Below, piece by piece: positions 17,472 to 27,383 of a DNA stretch of 64,000 bases (its first letter is position 1; every line of letters starts with the position of its first letter). The notes beneath the pieces were generated by a model. That model searched no databases. It was not told the DNA's origin and was given only the letters and a program-made list of their open reading frames with translations. The stretch covers positions 1 to 64,000 of the forward strand of contig CAJOEV010000010.1 in the NCBI GenBank assembly GCA_905233545.1, read 5' to 3'. The translations under genes and the position numbers were made by a program. Source of the stretch: an uncultured Eubacterium sp. Lineage in GTDB: Bacteria > Bacillota > Clostridia > Oscillospirales > Acutalibacteraceae.

Positions 17472-17544
17472 GGAGCGTCGAGGTCGCCGCTCCCTACAAA
17501 TACGCCACAGCGTGAAACGTAGGGAATGGCGACCTCGACATTCC
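17472..17544. repeat. Paired CTAC-tailed hairpin repeats in inverted orientation
   Basis: Two units face each other. Unit A (17472-17497, +) is GGAGCG, loop TCGAGGTCGC, CGCTCC, then CTAC. Unit B (17519-17544, -) is GGAATG, the same loop, CATTCC, then CTAC. The loop is identical while the stems differ in a compensating way. A third small hairpin (ACGC-CACA-GCGT) lies between. Together they can also fold into one long cruciform. A related unit is at 35652-35677. Thymine runs after 17544 make the plus-strand fold a likely terminator for the metallophosphatase gene. Confidence 0.8.
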
Positions 17545-17570
17545 TTTTTTTGATTTTTTACTTTTTAGTT
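17545..17570 (+). terminator. T-rich tail completing a terminator with the hairpin repeat
   Basis: Seven thymines at 17545-17551 follow the 3' arm of the inverted hairpin pair, with more T runs to 17570. The plus-strand transcript of the metallophosphatase would end here. The minus-strand BspA pseudogene also ends here, its stop codon being at 17558-17560. Confidence 0.65.
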
Positions 17571-18773
17571 GTAACGGTTTTCTTTGAACTCCACGGAGAA
17601 TAATTCTTTACACCATTGTTATATTTATACCCTCTGATACGAACATAGTATTTTTGCTTTGCCTTTAACTTTTTAACCGCTTTCTTTGTAGATTTATATC
17701 CGCTGATTGTTACTGTTTTATTATATTTACTGAAGCTCTTGCTTTTGGAATACTGAATCTGATAACCGTCTATACCGGAAACGCTCTTCCACTTTGCAAC
17801 AAATGATTTCTTGCCTTTTGTAACTGAACTGAGAGAAGGATTTTTTAGCTTGGCAGTTGTTATTGTGTAATTATAATTACAATTATTGCATTTGTAAAAT
17901 TCAGTTCCGCCTTGTTTAAACGTTGCTTCTTTTATTGAAGCCGTTAATTTATGATTACCTGAAATATATCCATCCTTACATTTTATTACGACATCTAAAA
18001 GTTTTCTATTTCCATATTGATATTGATAACGCCAATTACAACTTGTCTTATCGAATTTGTATAGTTCTTCATCAAGATCTTCTGACTCATAAAACACTCT
18101 TGTTTTAGCCCACTCTGAAACATTAGCGTTATAATTAATTATCTTTATTGAATTATTGTCACCAATCCCAAATAATTCAATCTGTTTAACGCTTTTTGGT
18201 ATAGTTAATTCTTTTAAATTCTGACAATCGTTAAATGCATACCTGCTAATTACTGTTACGGTTTTAAATAAAGTATATTTTTCTGCAGGGGCTGATGCAG
18301 GATACGCATAAACAATTGTTTTGTCCTTGTTATATAATACGCCTTTATCTGAACAATAAAATGACTTATTCTTAGAATTTATTGTAATCTTTTTTAACGA
18401 GGTGCAACCTTTAAAAGCCGGACTAATACTTTTTAAAGTTTCAGGCAAAGATACATATTCAAGATTTTTACATGCATAAAACAAACTTCCGCTGATATCA
18501 GTGATTCCGGATTTGATTATTACTTTTTTAAGAGATGGATATATTTTTTGAAATATGCGTATATATTGGTTCGTCAGCATTGTCATCAATATTTTGATTA
18601 ACAAGTGTACCTTTTCCGCTGAATGTAAGTACATCGGTATTATAGTCATAATAGTGATAAACAGTATCACCAAAACTATAATTACCGCGTATTGCAAAAG
18701 CATTAATTGGTAAAGCACCAATTGTTGTTAAAATCATAATCAATGCAAAAACAATTGATAAAATCTTTTTCAT
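17558..18773 (-). pseudogene. Secreted BspA-type LRR/FN3 protein, frameshifted
   Basis: The first frame (18528-18773) begins MKKILSIVFAL with a signal peptide ending at about NAFA, then a BspA-style DVLTFSGKGTL segment, and stops at 18528. The second frame (from 17558) carries the LRR_5 repeats (KKVIIKSGITDIS, LEYVSLPETLKSIS), a zinc-ribbon-like YKCNNCNY and a C-terminal fibronectin type III domain (VAKWKSVSGIDGYQIQYSKS). Removing one A from the A6 run at 18544-18549 joins the frames as THISKIYPSLKKV. So it is a recent one-base disruption, a slippage switch or a sequencing error. The SD is AAGGAGAG. Confidence 0.82.
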
Positions 18774-18840
18774 AAATAACTCTCCTTAATAAATAGAATT
18801 TATTTTACATATATAAGACGATTGAGAAGGCGTTTTGGTT

Positions 18841-18896
18841 CGTTTTTTATAAAAGAAGCGGATAAATTGTCTTTTTGCTTGACAATTTGTCCGCTT
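18841..18896 (-). terminator. Terminator of yigZ
   Basis: A 16-bp stem with one G-U pair: AAGCGGATAAATTGTC (18856-18871) pairs with GACAATTTGTCCGCTT (18881-18896). On the minus strand it is followed by CTTTTATAAAAAAC. It sits directly after the yigZ stop. Confidence 0.85.
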
Positions 18897-18898
18897 TG

Positions 18899-19519
18899 TT
18901 ATGCTTTTGCAAATTCAGATTTGATGAAGTTAATACTATACATACCGCCGCTGATATCGGTTAGTTTATCTTCAAGTGCTTCCTGATATGCTTCTTTGAC
19001 TGAAAAAGTTATTTTAACATTGTCTGCAAATTCTGTATTGAAAATATTAGCATTGAATTCCGACAGCATTGTATTCATTCTTTCATAGAAGCTGTAATCA
19101 ACAGTTGTTTCAAGAATGCTGCACTGAGCCATTGTTATGATATTGCCCGATTCAAGCGCAATCTTTGAAGTGTGGGAATAAGCGCGAACGAGTCCGCCTG
19201 CACCGAGAAGCGTTCCGCCGAAATATCTTGTTGCAACAACGCATACGTCAACAATTCCCGCTTTCAGAATTACATCAAGAACGGGAACACCCGCTGTTCC
19301 GCTCGGTTCTCCGTCATCACTGCAGCGCTGAATATTGTTTTCCCTTAAAACAAAGGCAGAAACATTATGGGTTGCATCCCAATGCTTTGATTTAATTTTA
19401 TTTATAAAAGCCTGAGCCTCTTCCTGAGTTTTAACGGGACAAACATATCCGATAAATCTTGATTTCTTTTCAATAAAAAAATCAGAAGCTTCATTTTCAA
19501 CTGTTTTATATTCCAACAT
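18899..19519 (-). CDS. yigZ: YigZ/IMPACT (UPF0029) family protein
   Basis: 206 aa. The IMPACT N-terminal domain has the signature RCSDDGEPSGTAGVP near residue 65-80 and ATRYFGGTLLGAGGLVRAY. A C-terminal DUF1949-like ferredoxin fold follows. The human relative modulates GCN2; the bacterial role is not established, though binding to ribosomes or nucleic acid is proposed. SD GAGGAATT-ATG. It follows rpmE past a terminator and has no obvious own promoter, so it may depend on read-through. Confidence 0.9.
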   Translation of the reverse strand: MLEYKTVENEASDFFIEKKSRFIGYVCPVKTQEEAQAFINKIKSKHWDATHNVSAFVLRENNIQRCSDDGEPSGTAGVPVLDVILKAGIVDVCVVATRYFGGTLLGAGGLVRAYSHTSKIALESGNIITMAQCSILETTVDYSFYERMNTMLSEFNANIFNTEFADNVKITFSVKEAYQEALEDKLTDISGGMYSINFIKSEFAKA

Positions 19520-19529
19520 AATTCCTCAC

Positions 19530-19565
19530 AACGAAAAACAAAGGCAACAGAATTACTCTGCTGCC
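19530..19565 (-). terminator. Terminator of rpmE
   Basis: In the minus-strand RNA GGCAGCAG pairs with CUGUUGCC (19543-19550 with 19558-19565, one G-U), followed by TTTGTTTTTCG. It lies between rpmE and yigZ. Confidence 0.75.
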
Positions 19566-19581
19566 TATTTTACTGCATATC

Positions 19582-19785
19582 TTACGCCTTCTTAGCGATT
19601 CTCTTGTTGAATCTGTCTACACGTCCGCCTGTGTCAACAAGCTTCTGCTTACCTGTGAAGAAAGGATGGCATTTAGAACAAATATCAACTCTCATATCGC
19701 CCTTAGTGCTCTTAGTTTCATATGTTGCACCGCAAGCGCATCTAACAGTACATGTTTCGTATTTAGGATGAATTCCGTCTCTCAT
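19582..19785 (-). CDS. rpmE: 50S ribosomal protein L31 (zinc-binding form)
   Basis: 67 aa, typical length. It carries the four zinc cysteines of the C+ form (C16, C18, C36, C39), so it is the zinc-storing L31 rather than the YtiA type. [10 protein letters not shown] is a standard start, after SD GAGGTGAAATTTT. It has its own strong promoter and terminator and forms a short transcript between addA and yigZ. Confidence 0.97.
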   Translation of the reverse strand: MRDGIHPKYETCTVRCACGATYETKSTKGDMRVDICSKCHPFFTGKQKLVDTGGRVDRFNKRIAKKA

Positions 19786-19820
19786 AAAATTTCACCTCGC
19801 TTATTGTCTTAACGCAAAAC

Positions 19821-19849
19821 ATTATAACAAAGAGTATTATAAAATGCAA
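19821..19849 (-). promoter_or_regulatory. rpmE promoter
   Basis: Minus strand: TTGCAT (19844-19849), 17-nt spacer ending TGT, TATAAT (19821-19826). It begins just after the addA stop and gives a leader of about 30 nt containing the SD. Confidence 0.82.
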
Positions 19850-19862
19850 GACTTTTTTTAAA

Positions 19863-22800
19863 TTATTTGTAAATGCACTCTTTACCGAGCGAAAATGAAT
19901 ACAACATTGCCTCTTTAACGGGCTTTTTCAGCGTTTTTGAAATGGCTGATTTATAAAATGCAATCTGTTTTTTATAAAGTTCAAGAAGCTCCTCTTCACT
20001 TTTAACATAATCGGTTTTATAATCAACCAAAACGAGTTCGCCGTTTTCTTCAAAAACGCAGTCCGCAATTCCCTGAATGAGAATTTTATCATCATAGGAA
20101 GTGTTTTCAATTTCGTTTGCAGGAACAAATGAAGCAACCTTGATTTCACGGTATATTCTGTCGCTTTCAAACATTCTTCTTGCAAATTCACCGTCAAAGA
20201 AAGCAGTAAGCTTTTCCCTGCTAAGAGATTCAGCCTGAATATCGCTGAGATACGATAAATCAACAAGTCTTCTTATTTCATTTTCCAAATCGTTCTTAGC
20301 ATTTTCATAGTCACAGTACTGCATAAAGGTGTGCATTGCTGTTCCCTTTTGTGCAGCAGTCAGAGAAGAATCCGAAAGAAATGCAGGCTTAGACTTTGCA
20401 AAATACTTGTATCCCCTGTCTCTTTCATCAAGCTCGGAAGCAGAACGCTTTGAACTGAATGCCGAAAGTTCGCTTCTTTCATAACTGAATGAGAGCTTTT
20501 CACTGATTGCTTCAACTGTTTCGCGGTTACTCTCAGCTGCTGTTTCTTCAACAGTTTCAGGCTGAGATTCATCATTGGCGAATTCAATGCTTAAATCAAA
20601 ATTGGTTGAATTATTGAATTCAACATTGCTCTCGCAGAGCTCTCTGAGCTTTTCACCGTCTTTATGTATTAAAGCCGTCATCAAAAGCAAATCCGCGTCA
20701 CAGCTTGTATGTTTAACAACTATCGGTGAAATATATCCTCCTGCGATTTTCTTAGATAAATTATTTATTCTTGTTGCAGGATTTGAAAGAGATACAAAGC
20801 TTATGAACTGCTCTTTAGCACGAGTTACAGCTACATATAGAAGCCTGAGATTTTCACTCATTGAAGCGCATGAATTAATATTCTTTATGCATTCATACTG
20901 GAGTGAATTATATCTTATCAGTTGTTCTTCATCATTGATTTTTAATCCGATTCCTTTTAGATAATTCATAAGAACCAAATCTTTTAAATCGTCGTTGTTA
21001 TATCTGTGAGCAGTTGAAGCAAAAATAACAATGGGGTATTCAAGTCCCTTTGATTGGTGAACAGACATAATTGAAACGCAGTTTTCTTCACTGTGAACAA
21101 CGCTTGCGCTGTCAACATTCATCTTTGATGAGATAATCGAATCAATATAACGCATAAACGCTGTTATCCCGACATTGTCGCCGCTGTCAAAGCGATTTGC
21201 AATTTCAAGAAGCTTTAAAACATTGAGTTTTCTTTGTTCTGCATTGCCCATAGCACTTATCACTGAAAGATAAGAAGTGCTGCTAATTATCAGTCTTAAA
21301 AAACTTTCAACACTCATAGACGCAGCATATTTTCTGTACTTTTCAAGGTCATCAAGAAATGTTTTAAAATTATCCTTACATCTGCTTATTGAAGCAAAAA
21401 GGTTTTCGTTTGAATGCTCAACTCTCGCTTTAGCAATTTCGTCGGCGGAATAACCGTAGAAAACGGACATAAGAGTTGCAAGAAGCGAAACATCCCTTGT
21501 GGGATTATCAATTGTTCTGAGCAGATTAACAAGAACGGAAACTTCGTTATTTTCAAAAAGATTTGTTCTGTTATTTGCAACAACGGGAATTGAATACTCG
21601 CTGAACACCTTTGTAAAAACAGGCATTCTGTTTTTAGGTGAGCGAAGAAGAACGGCAAAATCAGAAAATTGAATATCCCTGTATTCATTATCTCCGCATT
21701 TTATCTGTTCTTTTGCTTCAATTTTCTGTAGTATCAATCTTGCAATCGCGCGTGCTTCAAATTCATCTGTATCCTCTTTTTCAGGAGTCTGAACAATGTT
21801 GAGCTGTGCACTTGGGACACCGTTTTCGGCATAATCTGCACCGCAATTCAGATATTCATCAGAATTATATTCAAGCTCGCCAATTCTTCTGCTCATAAGA
21901 TTGGAGAAAAGAAAATTTGTATAGTCGCAAATGCCCTTTCTTGAGCGGAAGTTTTTATCAAGAATTATCTTCTGATTTATGCTGCTTGAATAGTTCTGAT
22001 ATTCATTAAATGAATCTTTTTTATCATTGAAAATTGACGGCATTGCAAGTCTGAAACGGTATATGCTCTGCTTTATATCGCCAACCATAAATCTGTTTTT
22101 GCCGTTTGAAAGCATTTTGAAAAGAGTATCCTGTGCCGAATTGGTGTCCTGATACTCATCAACAAGAATCTCATAAAAGCTGTTTTTATATTCTTTCGCA
22201 AGGTCGGTGCTTATAATTTCGCCGTCCTTCTTATAAAACAGCAAATCAATTGCAAAATGCTCTATATCCGAAAAAGAATACGCATTGATTTCATTTTTCA
22301 TCTCAAGCATTTTTTGATTGTATTCATTAACTATATTGCAAAGATATTTAAGCTTTGGATAGAGGTATTCATTGTCTTTTTTATACTCATCTGCGGTGCA
22401 GAGAAGAAGCTTTTTGATATCACCGAAAACATCTTTGTACTGAGCTCTGCGGTTGCTTACAAGCTGTTTAGCGCATCCGCAATAGCCTTTTGGTGAGCGA
22501 GGCATATTGTGAAATTTAACGCTTTCAATACATGCCTTCATTTCATCCCAAGATGAATCACCAAGCTTTTCAACATCCTCCAAAATCTGAAAATCGGTTT
22601 CAAGAAGTTCAGTGTATTTGTCTGCCATCTCATCGGTTGAATCAATTGAACTCAGGCAATCGTCAATTAAGCCTTTTAAGTATGATACCCCGTATTCAAT
22701 TTCAGAAAACACATAGTCTTTTAATGTGCTGTTCTCAATGGATATTTCGGGATTGTAAAGCTCACACATCTCATCAAGCCAATCAAAAGGAAACGCCTGA

Positions 22801-23348
22801 GCTGAAATGTAATTCTGGATTTTCTTTACGGTTTTGATTAAATCATCATCGTTCTTCGCTGCCGAAAGAAGCTCAACAAGAGCTTTGAATTCATCATTCT
22901 CACTCTGATAATGGCTTTCAATTATTTCATTAATTGCATTATCCTCAATCAACATTTGCTGGGATTCATCAAGAATTGAAAAATCCTGGGAAATATTTAG
23001 TTTAAAAAAATTTTCGCGGACAAGATTTATGCAAAATGAGTCAATAGTGCATATCTTTGCTGTCGGCAAAAGATTAAGCTGATTAATTGCCCGTGAATTA
23101 TTCGGTTCTTTTTTTATGATTTTATAGAGTGCTGCGGATATTCTGTTTTTCATTTCTGCAGCTGCGGCGTTTGTGAACGTAACAACCAAAAGCCTATCAA
23201 TTCCCGCGTCAAGCGTTTCATCCATGATAAGCTTTATAACACGTTCAACAAGAACAGCGGTCTTGCCCGAGCCTGCGGCAGCGGAAACAAGAATATTGCT
23301 GTTTCTTGCGTCTATTGCATTTTGCTGCTGCGCGGTCCAATCAGGCAT
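19863..23348 (-). CDS. addA: ATP-dependent helicase/nuclease subunit A
   Basis: 1161 aa of the AddAB double-strand-break resection complex. A UvrD-type helicase with Walker A AAAGSGKT at 23-30, a helicase II motif LVDEYQDTNSAQ, a motif VI region RLLYVAVTRAKEQ, and a C-terminal RecB-type nuclease with D1109-Y-K1111 (VLVDYKTDY). This is the 3' strand translocase of the pair. ATG overlaps the addB stop by 8 nt (ATGCCTGA), so the two subunits are translationally coupled. Confidence 0.96.
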   Translation of the reverse strand: MPDWTAQQQNAIDARNSNILVSAAAGSGKTAVLVERVIKLIMDETLDAGIDRLLVVTFTNAAAAEMKNRISAALYKIIKKEPNNSRAINQLNLLPTAKICTIDSFCINLVRENFFKLNISQDFSILDESQQMLIEDNAINEIIESHYQSENDEFKALVELLSAAKNDDDLIKTVKKIQNYISAQAFPFDWLDEMCELYNPEISIENSTLKDYVFSEIEYGVSYLKGLIDDCLSSIDSTDEMADKYTELLETDFQILEDVEKLGDSSWDEMKACIESVKFHNMPRSPKGYCGCAKQLVSNRRAQYKDVFGDIKKLLLCTADEYKKDNEYLYPKLKYLCNIVNEYNQKMLEMKNEINAYSFSDIEHFAIDLLFYKKDGEIISTDLAKEYKNSFYEILVDEYQDTNSAQDTLFKMLSNGKNRFMVGDIKQSIYRFRLAMPSIFNDKKDSFNEYQNYSSSINQKIILDKNFRSRKGICDYTNFLFSNLMSRRIGELEYNSDEYLNCGADYAENGVPSAQLNIVQTPEKEDTDEFEARAIARLILQKIEAKEQIKCGDNEYRDIQFSDFAVLLRSPKNRMPVFTKVFSEYSIPVVANNRTNLFENNEVSVLVNLLRTIDNPTRDVSLLATLMSVFYGYSADEIAKARVEHSNENLFASISRCKDNFKTFLDDLEKYRKYAASMSVESFLRLIISSTSYLSVISAMGNAEQRKLNVLKLLEIANRFDSGDNVGITAFMRYIDSIISSKMNVDSASVVHSEENCVSIMSVHQSKGLEYPIVIFASTAHRYNNDDLKDLVLMNYLKGIGLKINDEEQLIRYNSLQYECIKNINSCASMSENLRLLYVAVTRAKEQFISFVSLSNPATRINNLSKKIAGGYISPIVVKHTSCDADLLLMTALIHKDGEKLRELCESNVEFNNSTNFDLSIEFANDESQPETVEETAAESNRETVEAISEKLSFSYERSELSAFSSKRSASELDERDRGYKYFAKSKPAFLSDSSLTAAQKGTAMHTFMQYCDYENAKNDLENEIRRLVDLSYLSDIQAESLSREKLTAFFDGEFARRMFESDRIYREIKVASFVPANEIENTSYDDKILIQGIADCVFEENGELVLVDYKTDYVKSEEELLELYKKQIAFYKSAISKTLKKPVKEAMLYSFSLGKECIYK

Positions 23349-26300
23349 TTTCGCTCTCCTTTTCGATTATTTCAAGTGCTTCGGTATTTTTTATATCCTC
23401 AAGCTCTTTCATAGTTATTTCTTTTCTGTTTTTGCAGATATCACTGTAGTCGCAGTATTCACAGGTGTGATTATGGTTTTTTCCGTCTATCGGATTCTGA
23501 GCTATGAAACCGCTGTGAAGCTGAGCGCCCATTTGCTTAATTAACAAATCAATTTTCTTTGAAATGGCGCCGAGCTGTGCTGCTGAAACAATATTACCGC
23601 TGTATCCGTCTTTTTCGGAATACTTAACAGGAATGTATTTGCCCTTAAGTTCCCTTTCCATATGGGGAGCAATTTCATTTTCTTCATCATTAAGAACAAC
23701 ACCCTTCATTTTGAAGTCAGTGTTTTCTTTTTTAGCGATTTCAGATGTGCTGTTTCTGTCAAGACTGTATACGCTTCTTGCAGAGTGCATATATAATACA
23801 CCGCTCGAAACGCCGCTGTATTCTCCGTTACTCTGTGCAAGGGTGAAAAGATAAATAAACATCTGAAGATTGAGTCCGTTTATAATATCAGAAATCTGAA
23901 ATTCCTTGCTTCCGGATTTATAATCAACAACCCTTATGTATTTTCTGCCGTTCTTTTCAAAAGTGTCAACCCTGTCAACAGCGCCTTTAATTCTTATGCT
24001 TCCGCCGTCATCAAGATTGATAATCCTGGACTCAACCTCTTCACCGTCACCGATTTTCAGTTCAAATGCTTTTGCTTCAAAGTCGGACTGAGAGAATTCC
24101 TCTTTAAGTCTTTCAACAACAAAAACAATCATTTTTGAAAGGCGCATAAATTGATATCTGAATCGAGGAGTAAATTCATCGGAATTGCCCATTTTACCTG
24201 TCATATATTCTTCAAGAGCACTGTTTACAAGAAGAACAATCTCGTCTTTTGACAATTCGGAAAGTCCCCTGCTTCCCTTTTGTTTTATTATTGTTTCAAG
24301 AACGAAGTGAATAACCGTTCCCGTCTGCATCGGGTCCATCTGAGCCTTCATAAGCGGTCTTGCATTCAAACCGAATTTGCAGAAATATCTGAATGCACAG
24401 TTAAAGTAATCCTCTATTCTTGAAGCAGAAAGATACATATCATTTTTAAACAGCTTCTTTGCAAGCTCTTTATCACTCAAATTTATTTCTTTATTATCAA
24501 CAAGTCTTTCAACTGCACTGAGTCTTGAGGAATAGTCATAATTATTTGAAAAATATTCCTTAAGAGAAGCTATGAACTCGCTGTTTTCGTTATAATGCGA
24601 AGCAAGAATTTCAAATGCGTTTTCCCTGCTCTGAATATCATCAAGAGTTTTTTCAACACTTGAAGTTTTAACTGTTAAATTAACAAAAACACTCTGAAGT
24701 CCTCTGACTATTATTGATTCATTGCTCTTTTCTCCGCCTGAAATATACGAAACAAATAGCTTATCCTTTGCAGAAGAGAGCGCCATATATGCAAAATAAA
24801 GTTCCTGTGCATTGAGCGCCGCCCCATAGGAATAGAGCTTGAAATCATTATTAATGAGCGACACTCTGTCGCTTTCACTGAGAAGGCCTGCAGAAGTAAC
24901 GCTCTGCGGGAATTCGCCCTCATTAGCGCCTAAAATGAAAATTATCTTTGGATTATCGCATCTGATTCTATCAGCGCTGCCTATCTGAACATTATCAAGC
25001 CCTGCGGGAATTGTTCCCAAATCCTCATTTGAAATCATCAGTGAAAAGAGCTTGTAATAATCTTTAAGGCTGATTGTTTCGTCTTTGCCTGTTAATGCAA
25101 GTTTATCAAGGATTTCCATAAGCAAATCCCAGATTCTTTCCTGTTGAAGTGAAAGATGGGATTTTCCGTTTTCTTCAAGTGAGATTGCAAGTTCCTTTAG
25201 CTTTTCATCGGCTGATAAATCTATTAGTGCATAGTATAACGCTTTGCAGATTTTTTCTGTATCTGCCATTGAACATCTCTTTTTGAATTTAAGAATTACA
25301 TCAATTATGTACTTTCTGCTTTTATTCAGCTTTTCAAGCTCAAACTTATCTTTTTCGCTTAGTTCCTCGGCAAATCCTCGGGGAGATTCCGTGAACTCAT
25401 TTTTCCACTTGCTACCGCTAATGTTCCAGACAAAAGCATAGTTCTCAAGCTTATTAATTTCGTCATCACCGAGCTTTGTAAGCCCTGTTTTAAGCATTGA
25501 AAAAATGTCTTCACTCCTGAGAGAATAGATAACCGACCTCATAAGGAAGTTAACAAGCATGATTAAAGGCTGAGATGATATACTCTGTCTGTCATCATTG
25601 AAATACGGAACATTATATTTGTCAAATGAAAACTGCAGTTCGCTCTGATATTTATTCAAATCCCTGCAAATAACTGTTATATCCTTTGCACGGTATCCTA
25701 TTCTTAAAAGCTTTGAAATCTCTTTTGCAGTGTTATCACATTCGTCACTGATGTTTTTTGCACTGAACAGAGAAATGTTATCAGGAATTTTTTCAATTTC
25801 ACAGCTAATACTTGAAAGTGCGAATTCCTCAACCGCCTTCAGTTCATCGTTCTGAGCTCTTTTATTACCCGATAAAACAATCTCTTTTCCTATGTCACAT
25901 CCGATTTTTTCAGCTACACCCCTGAGTATGCCAATATTCGTGTTGACATATGAAAACAGACTGTTATCTTCACTGAAATCATTATCCGTGCAAAAAGATA
26001 TATAAACCTCATTTGCCTGTTTTAGTATTACTTCAATTATCTTATATTCCTGAGCAACAAAGCCCGAAAAGCCGTCAATAAAGACGGTTTTATTTTCAAA
26101 ATAATCAATACCAATTAACTTATTGTAAAGTCTTGTTAATTCATTTTCGCTGTCGAAGTATTCGCCTTCAATAAGCGAATCATATGCGTCAATGATAAGA
26201 GCGATATCCTTCAGCTTCAAAGAGAGCATTTCTCTGTCAACCTTTTCACTTGCCTGAAGAATATCATCAACAAAAACCCTGCACGATTTCATTTCATCAT

Positions 26301-26670
26301 AAATCTTCAGGGCATTATTAATAAATGAATTACTATCGCAGTTTTTGTCAAACAAAACAAGGCTGTCCGAAACAGTTTGGATAGCCTTTTTCATCATAAC
26401 GGCACGAGCTCCCTTTGTTAAAACCGGGAGCTTGTCACCGCCGTATATTCTTGATATTTCATTTGAAAGGCGCGAAAACGAAAGGTTTGAAACACGGTTA
26501 ATTCTGCTCTCGCCCAAATCTGATAAAAGTCTTCTTTCGGATATGAAAGAAAACTGTTCCGGTGTTAAAAGAATAACATCTTCATTGCCATTTTCAACAA
26601 TATTCTTGATTTTTGAAAAAACAAACTCGGTCTTACCGCTGCCCGCTCTTCCAAGAACAAGATTAAGCAT
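23341..26670 (-). CDS. addB: ATP-dependent nuclease subunit B
   Basis: 1109 aa partner of AddA. It has an intact Walker A (GRAGSGKT 7-14), a degenerate helicase body, and a C-terminal nuclease with VVDYKSGSKEF. The iron-sulphur cysteines are a first one in the AFRYFCKFG region and then C1070-x2-C1073-x5-C1079, the same spacing as in B. subtilis AddB. The SD is GGAGGAG and the start is 2 nt after the DUF2461 gene. Together with RecN, LigA and XseAB in this window it covers much of the cell's break repair. Confidence 0.95.
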   Translation of the reverse strand: MLNLVLGRAGSGKTEFVFSKIKNIVENGNEDVILLTPEQFSFISERRLLSDLGESRINRVSNLSFSRLSNEISRIYGGDKLPVLTKGARAVMMKKAIQTVSDSLVLFDKNCDSNSFINNALKIYDEMKSCRVFVDDILQASEKVDREMLSLKLKDIALIIDAYDSLIEGEYFDSENELTRLYNKLIGIDYFENKTVFIDGFSGFVAQEYKIIEVILKQANEVYISFCTDNDFSEDNSLFSYVNTNIGILRGVAEKIGCDIGKEIVLSGNKRAQNDELKAVEEFALSSISCEIEKIPDNISLFSAKNISDECDNTAKEISKLLRIGYRAKDITVICRDLNKYQSELQFSFDKYNVPYFNDDRQSISSQPLIMLVNFLMRSVIYSLRSEDIFSMLKTGLTKLGDDEINKLENYAFVWNISGSKWKNEFTESPRGFAEELSEKDKFELEKLNKSRKYIIDVILKFKKRCSMADTEKICKALYYALIDLSADEKLKELAISLEENGKSHLSLQQERIWDLLMEILDKLALTGKDETISLKDYYKLFSLMISNEDLGTIPAGLDNVQIGSADRIRCDNPKIIFILGANEGEFPQSVTSAGLLSESDRVSLINNDFKLYSYGAALNAQELYFAYMALSSAKDKLFVSYISGGEKSNESIIVRGLQSVFVNLTVKTSSVEKTLDDIQSRENAFEILASHYNENSEFIASLKEYFSNNYDYSSRLSAVERLVDNKEINLSDKELAKKLFKNDMYLSASRIEDYFNCAFRYFCKFGLNARPLMKAQMDPMQTGTVIHFVLETIIKQKGSRGLSELSKDEIVLLVNSALEEYMTGKMGNSDEFTPRFRYQFMRLSKMIVFVVERLKEEFSQSDFEAKAFELKIGDGEEVESRIINLDDGGSIRIKGAVDRVDTFEKNGRKYIRVVDYKSGSKEFQISDIINGLNLQMFIYLFTLAQSNGEYSGVSSGVLYMHSARSVYSLDRNSTSEIAKKENTDFKMKGVVLNDEENEIAPHMERELKGKYIPVKYSEKDGYSGNIVSAAQLGAISKKIDLLIKQMGAQLHSGFIAQNPIDGKNHNHTCEYCDYSDICKNRKEITMKELEDIKNTEALEIIEKESENA

Positions 26671-26672
26671 AT

Positions 26673-27383
26673 TTACTCCTCCGGTTTGATTAATCCTTCA
26701 TTCATCATCCTTGTATGTGCTTCAAGCATAAATTCATACATCGGTCTTGCAATATCAAATGCAAGTTTCATTTCGTTGATTAGCTCGGGTGAATTAATGC
26801 GCTGCATATCAAAACCGTTATAGTAAAACTGAAAGTTTTTTGCTAGCAAAAACGGTTTTAATTCTTCAGGCGCATCGGGATAGGTTTCTTTTTTATAATA
26901 GTCACTGCATGAAAATGAAAAGCCAGCGTCCGAGCACGCTTTAACAGCTTCTATAAATCTTTTCGGCTGTTCCATAATCATTTTATGAAGAACTCTGATA
27001 TTAGCCGCTCTCCAGGTCCAGAGAACAAGGCCGTAGCCGTATGAATCAGGATAAAACTCAAAATAATAAAACGGAGCTTCGGGGTACTGCTTTTTATACC
27101 TTCTGAAGAAAACCCACATATTCTCCCTGTATTTCATTTTAGAGCGATGACCTCTTGTGTCCCTTGCAACTCTTGAAACAGCACGCACCGGGTCGAGATA
27201 CATCTTATCATCAATATCATAAAGCAAATCGGATAAATCAAGAACCATTTGCCTTAAAGGAATGGTTATACCCTGTTTTATCTCTTCCTTATGTTCCTCA
27301 TAAAACGGCTTTGAATCGTTAAATCGGTTAATACAAAGCAGTTCAATACTTTGCGGGGATATTCCTTTATAATTAATCTCCAT
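26673..27383 (-). CDS. DUF2461 family protein
   Basis: 236 aa matching the DUF2461/TIGR02453 family over its length. Landmarks are NRFNDSKPFYEEHKEEI at the start, DPVRAVSRVARDTRGHRSKMKYRENMWVFF at about 62-92, and YYFEFYPDSYGYGLVLW. The biochemical role of the family is unknown. It overlaps the stop of the methionine gamma-lyase-like gene by 1 nt and leads directly into addB. Confidence 0.85.
   Translation of the reverse strand: MEINYKGISPQSIELLCINRFNDSKPFYEEHKEEIKQGITIPLRQMVLDLSDLLYDIDDKMYLDPVRAVSRVARDTRGHRSKMKYRENMWVFFRRYKKQYPEAPFYYFEFYPDSYGYGLVLWTWRAANIRVLHKMIMEQPKRFIEAVKACSDAGFSFSCSDYYKKETYPDAPEELKPFLLAKNFQFYYNGFDMQRINSPELINEMKLAFDIARPMYEFMLEAHTRMMNEGLIKPEE

Noticed and set aside
18540-18555. 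Possible programmed -1 frameshift at A-AAA-AAT in the BspA gene
   Set aside because: The heptamer is in the right phase for a -1 slip, but the LRR frame needs +1 (or loss of one A). A -1 shift does not reach it.
20575-20964. 129-aa plus-strand ORF within addA
   Set aside because: Antisense shadow of addA with no SD or promoter and atypical hydrophobic composition.
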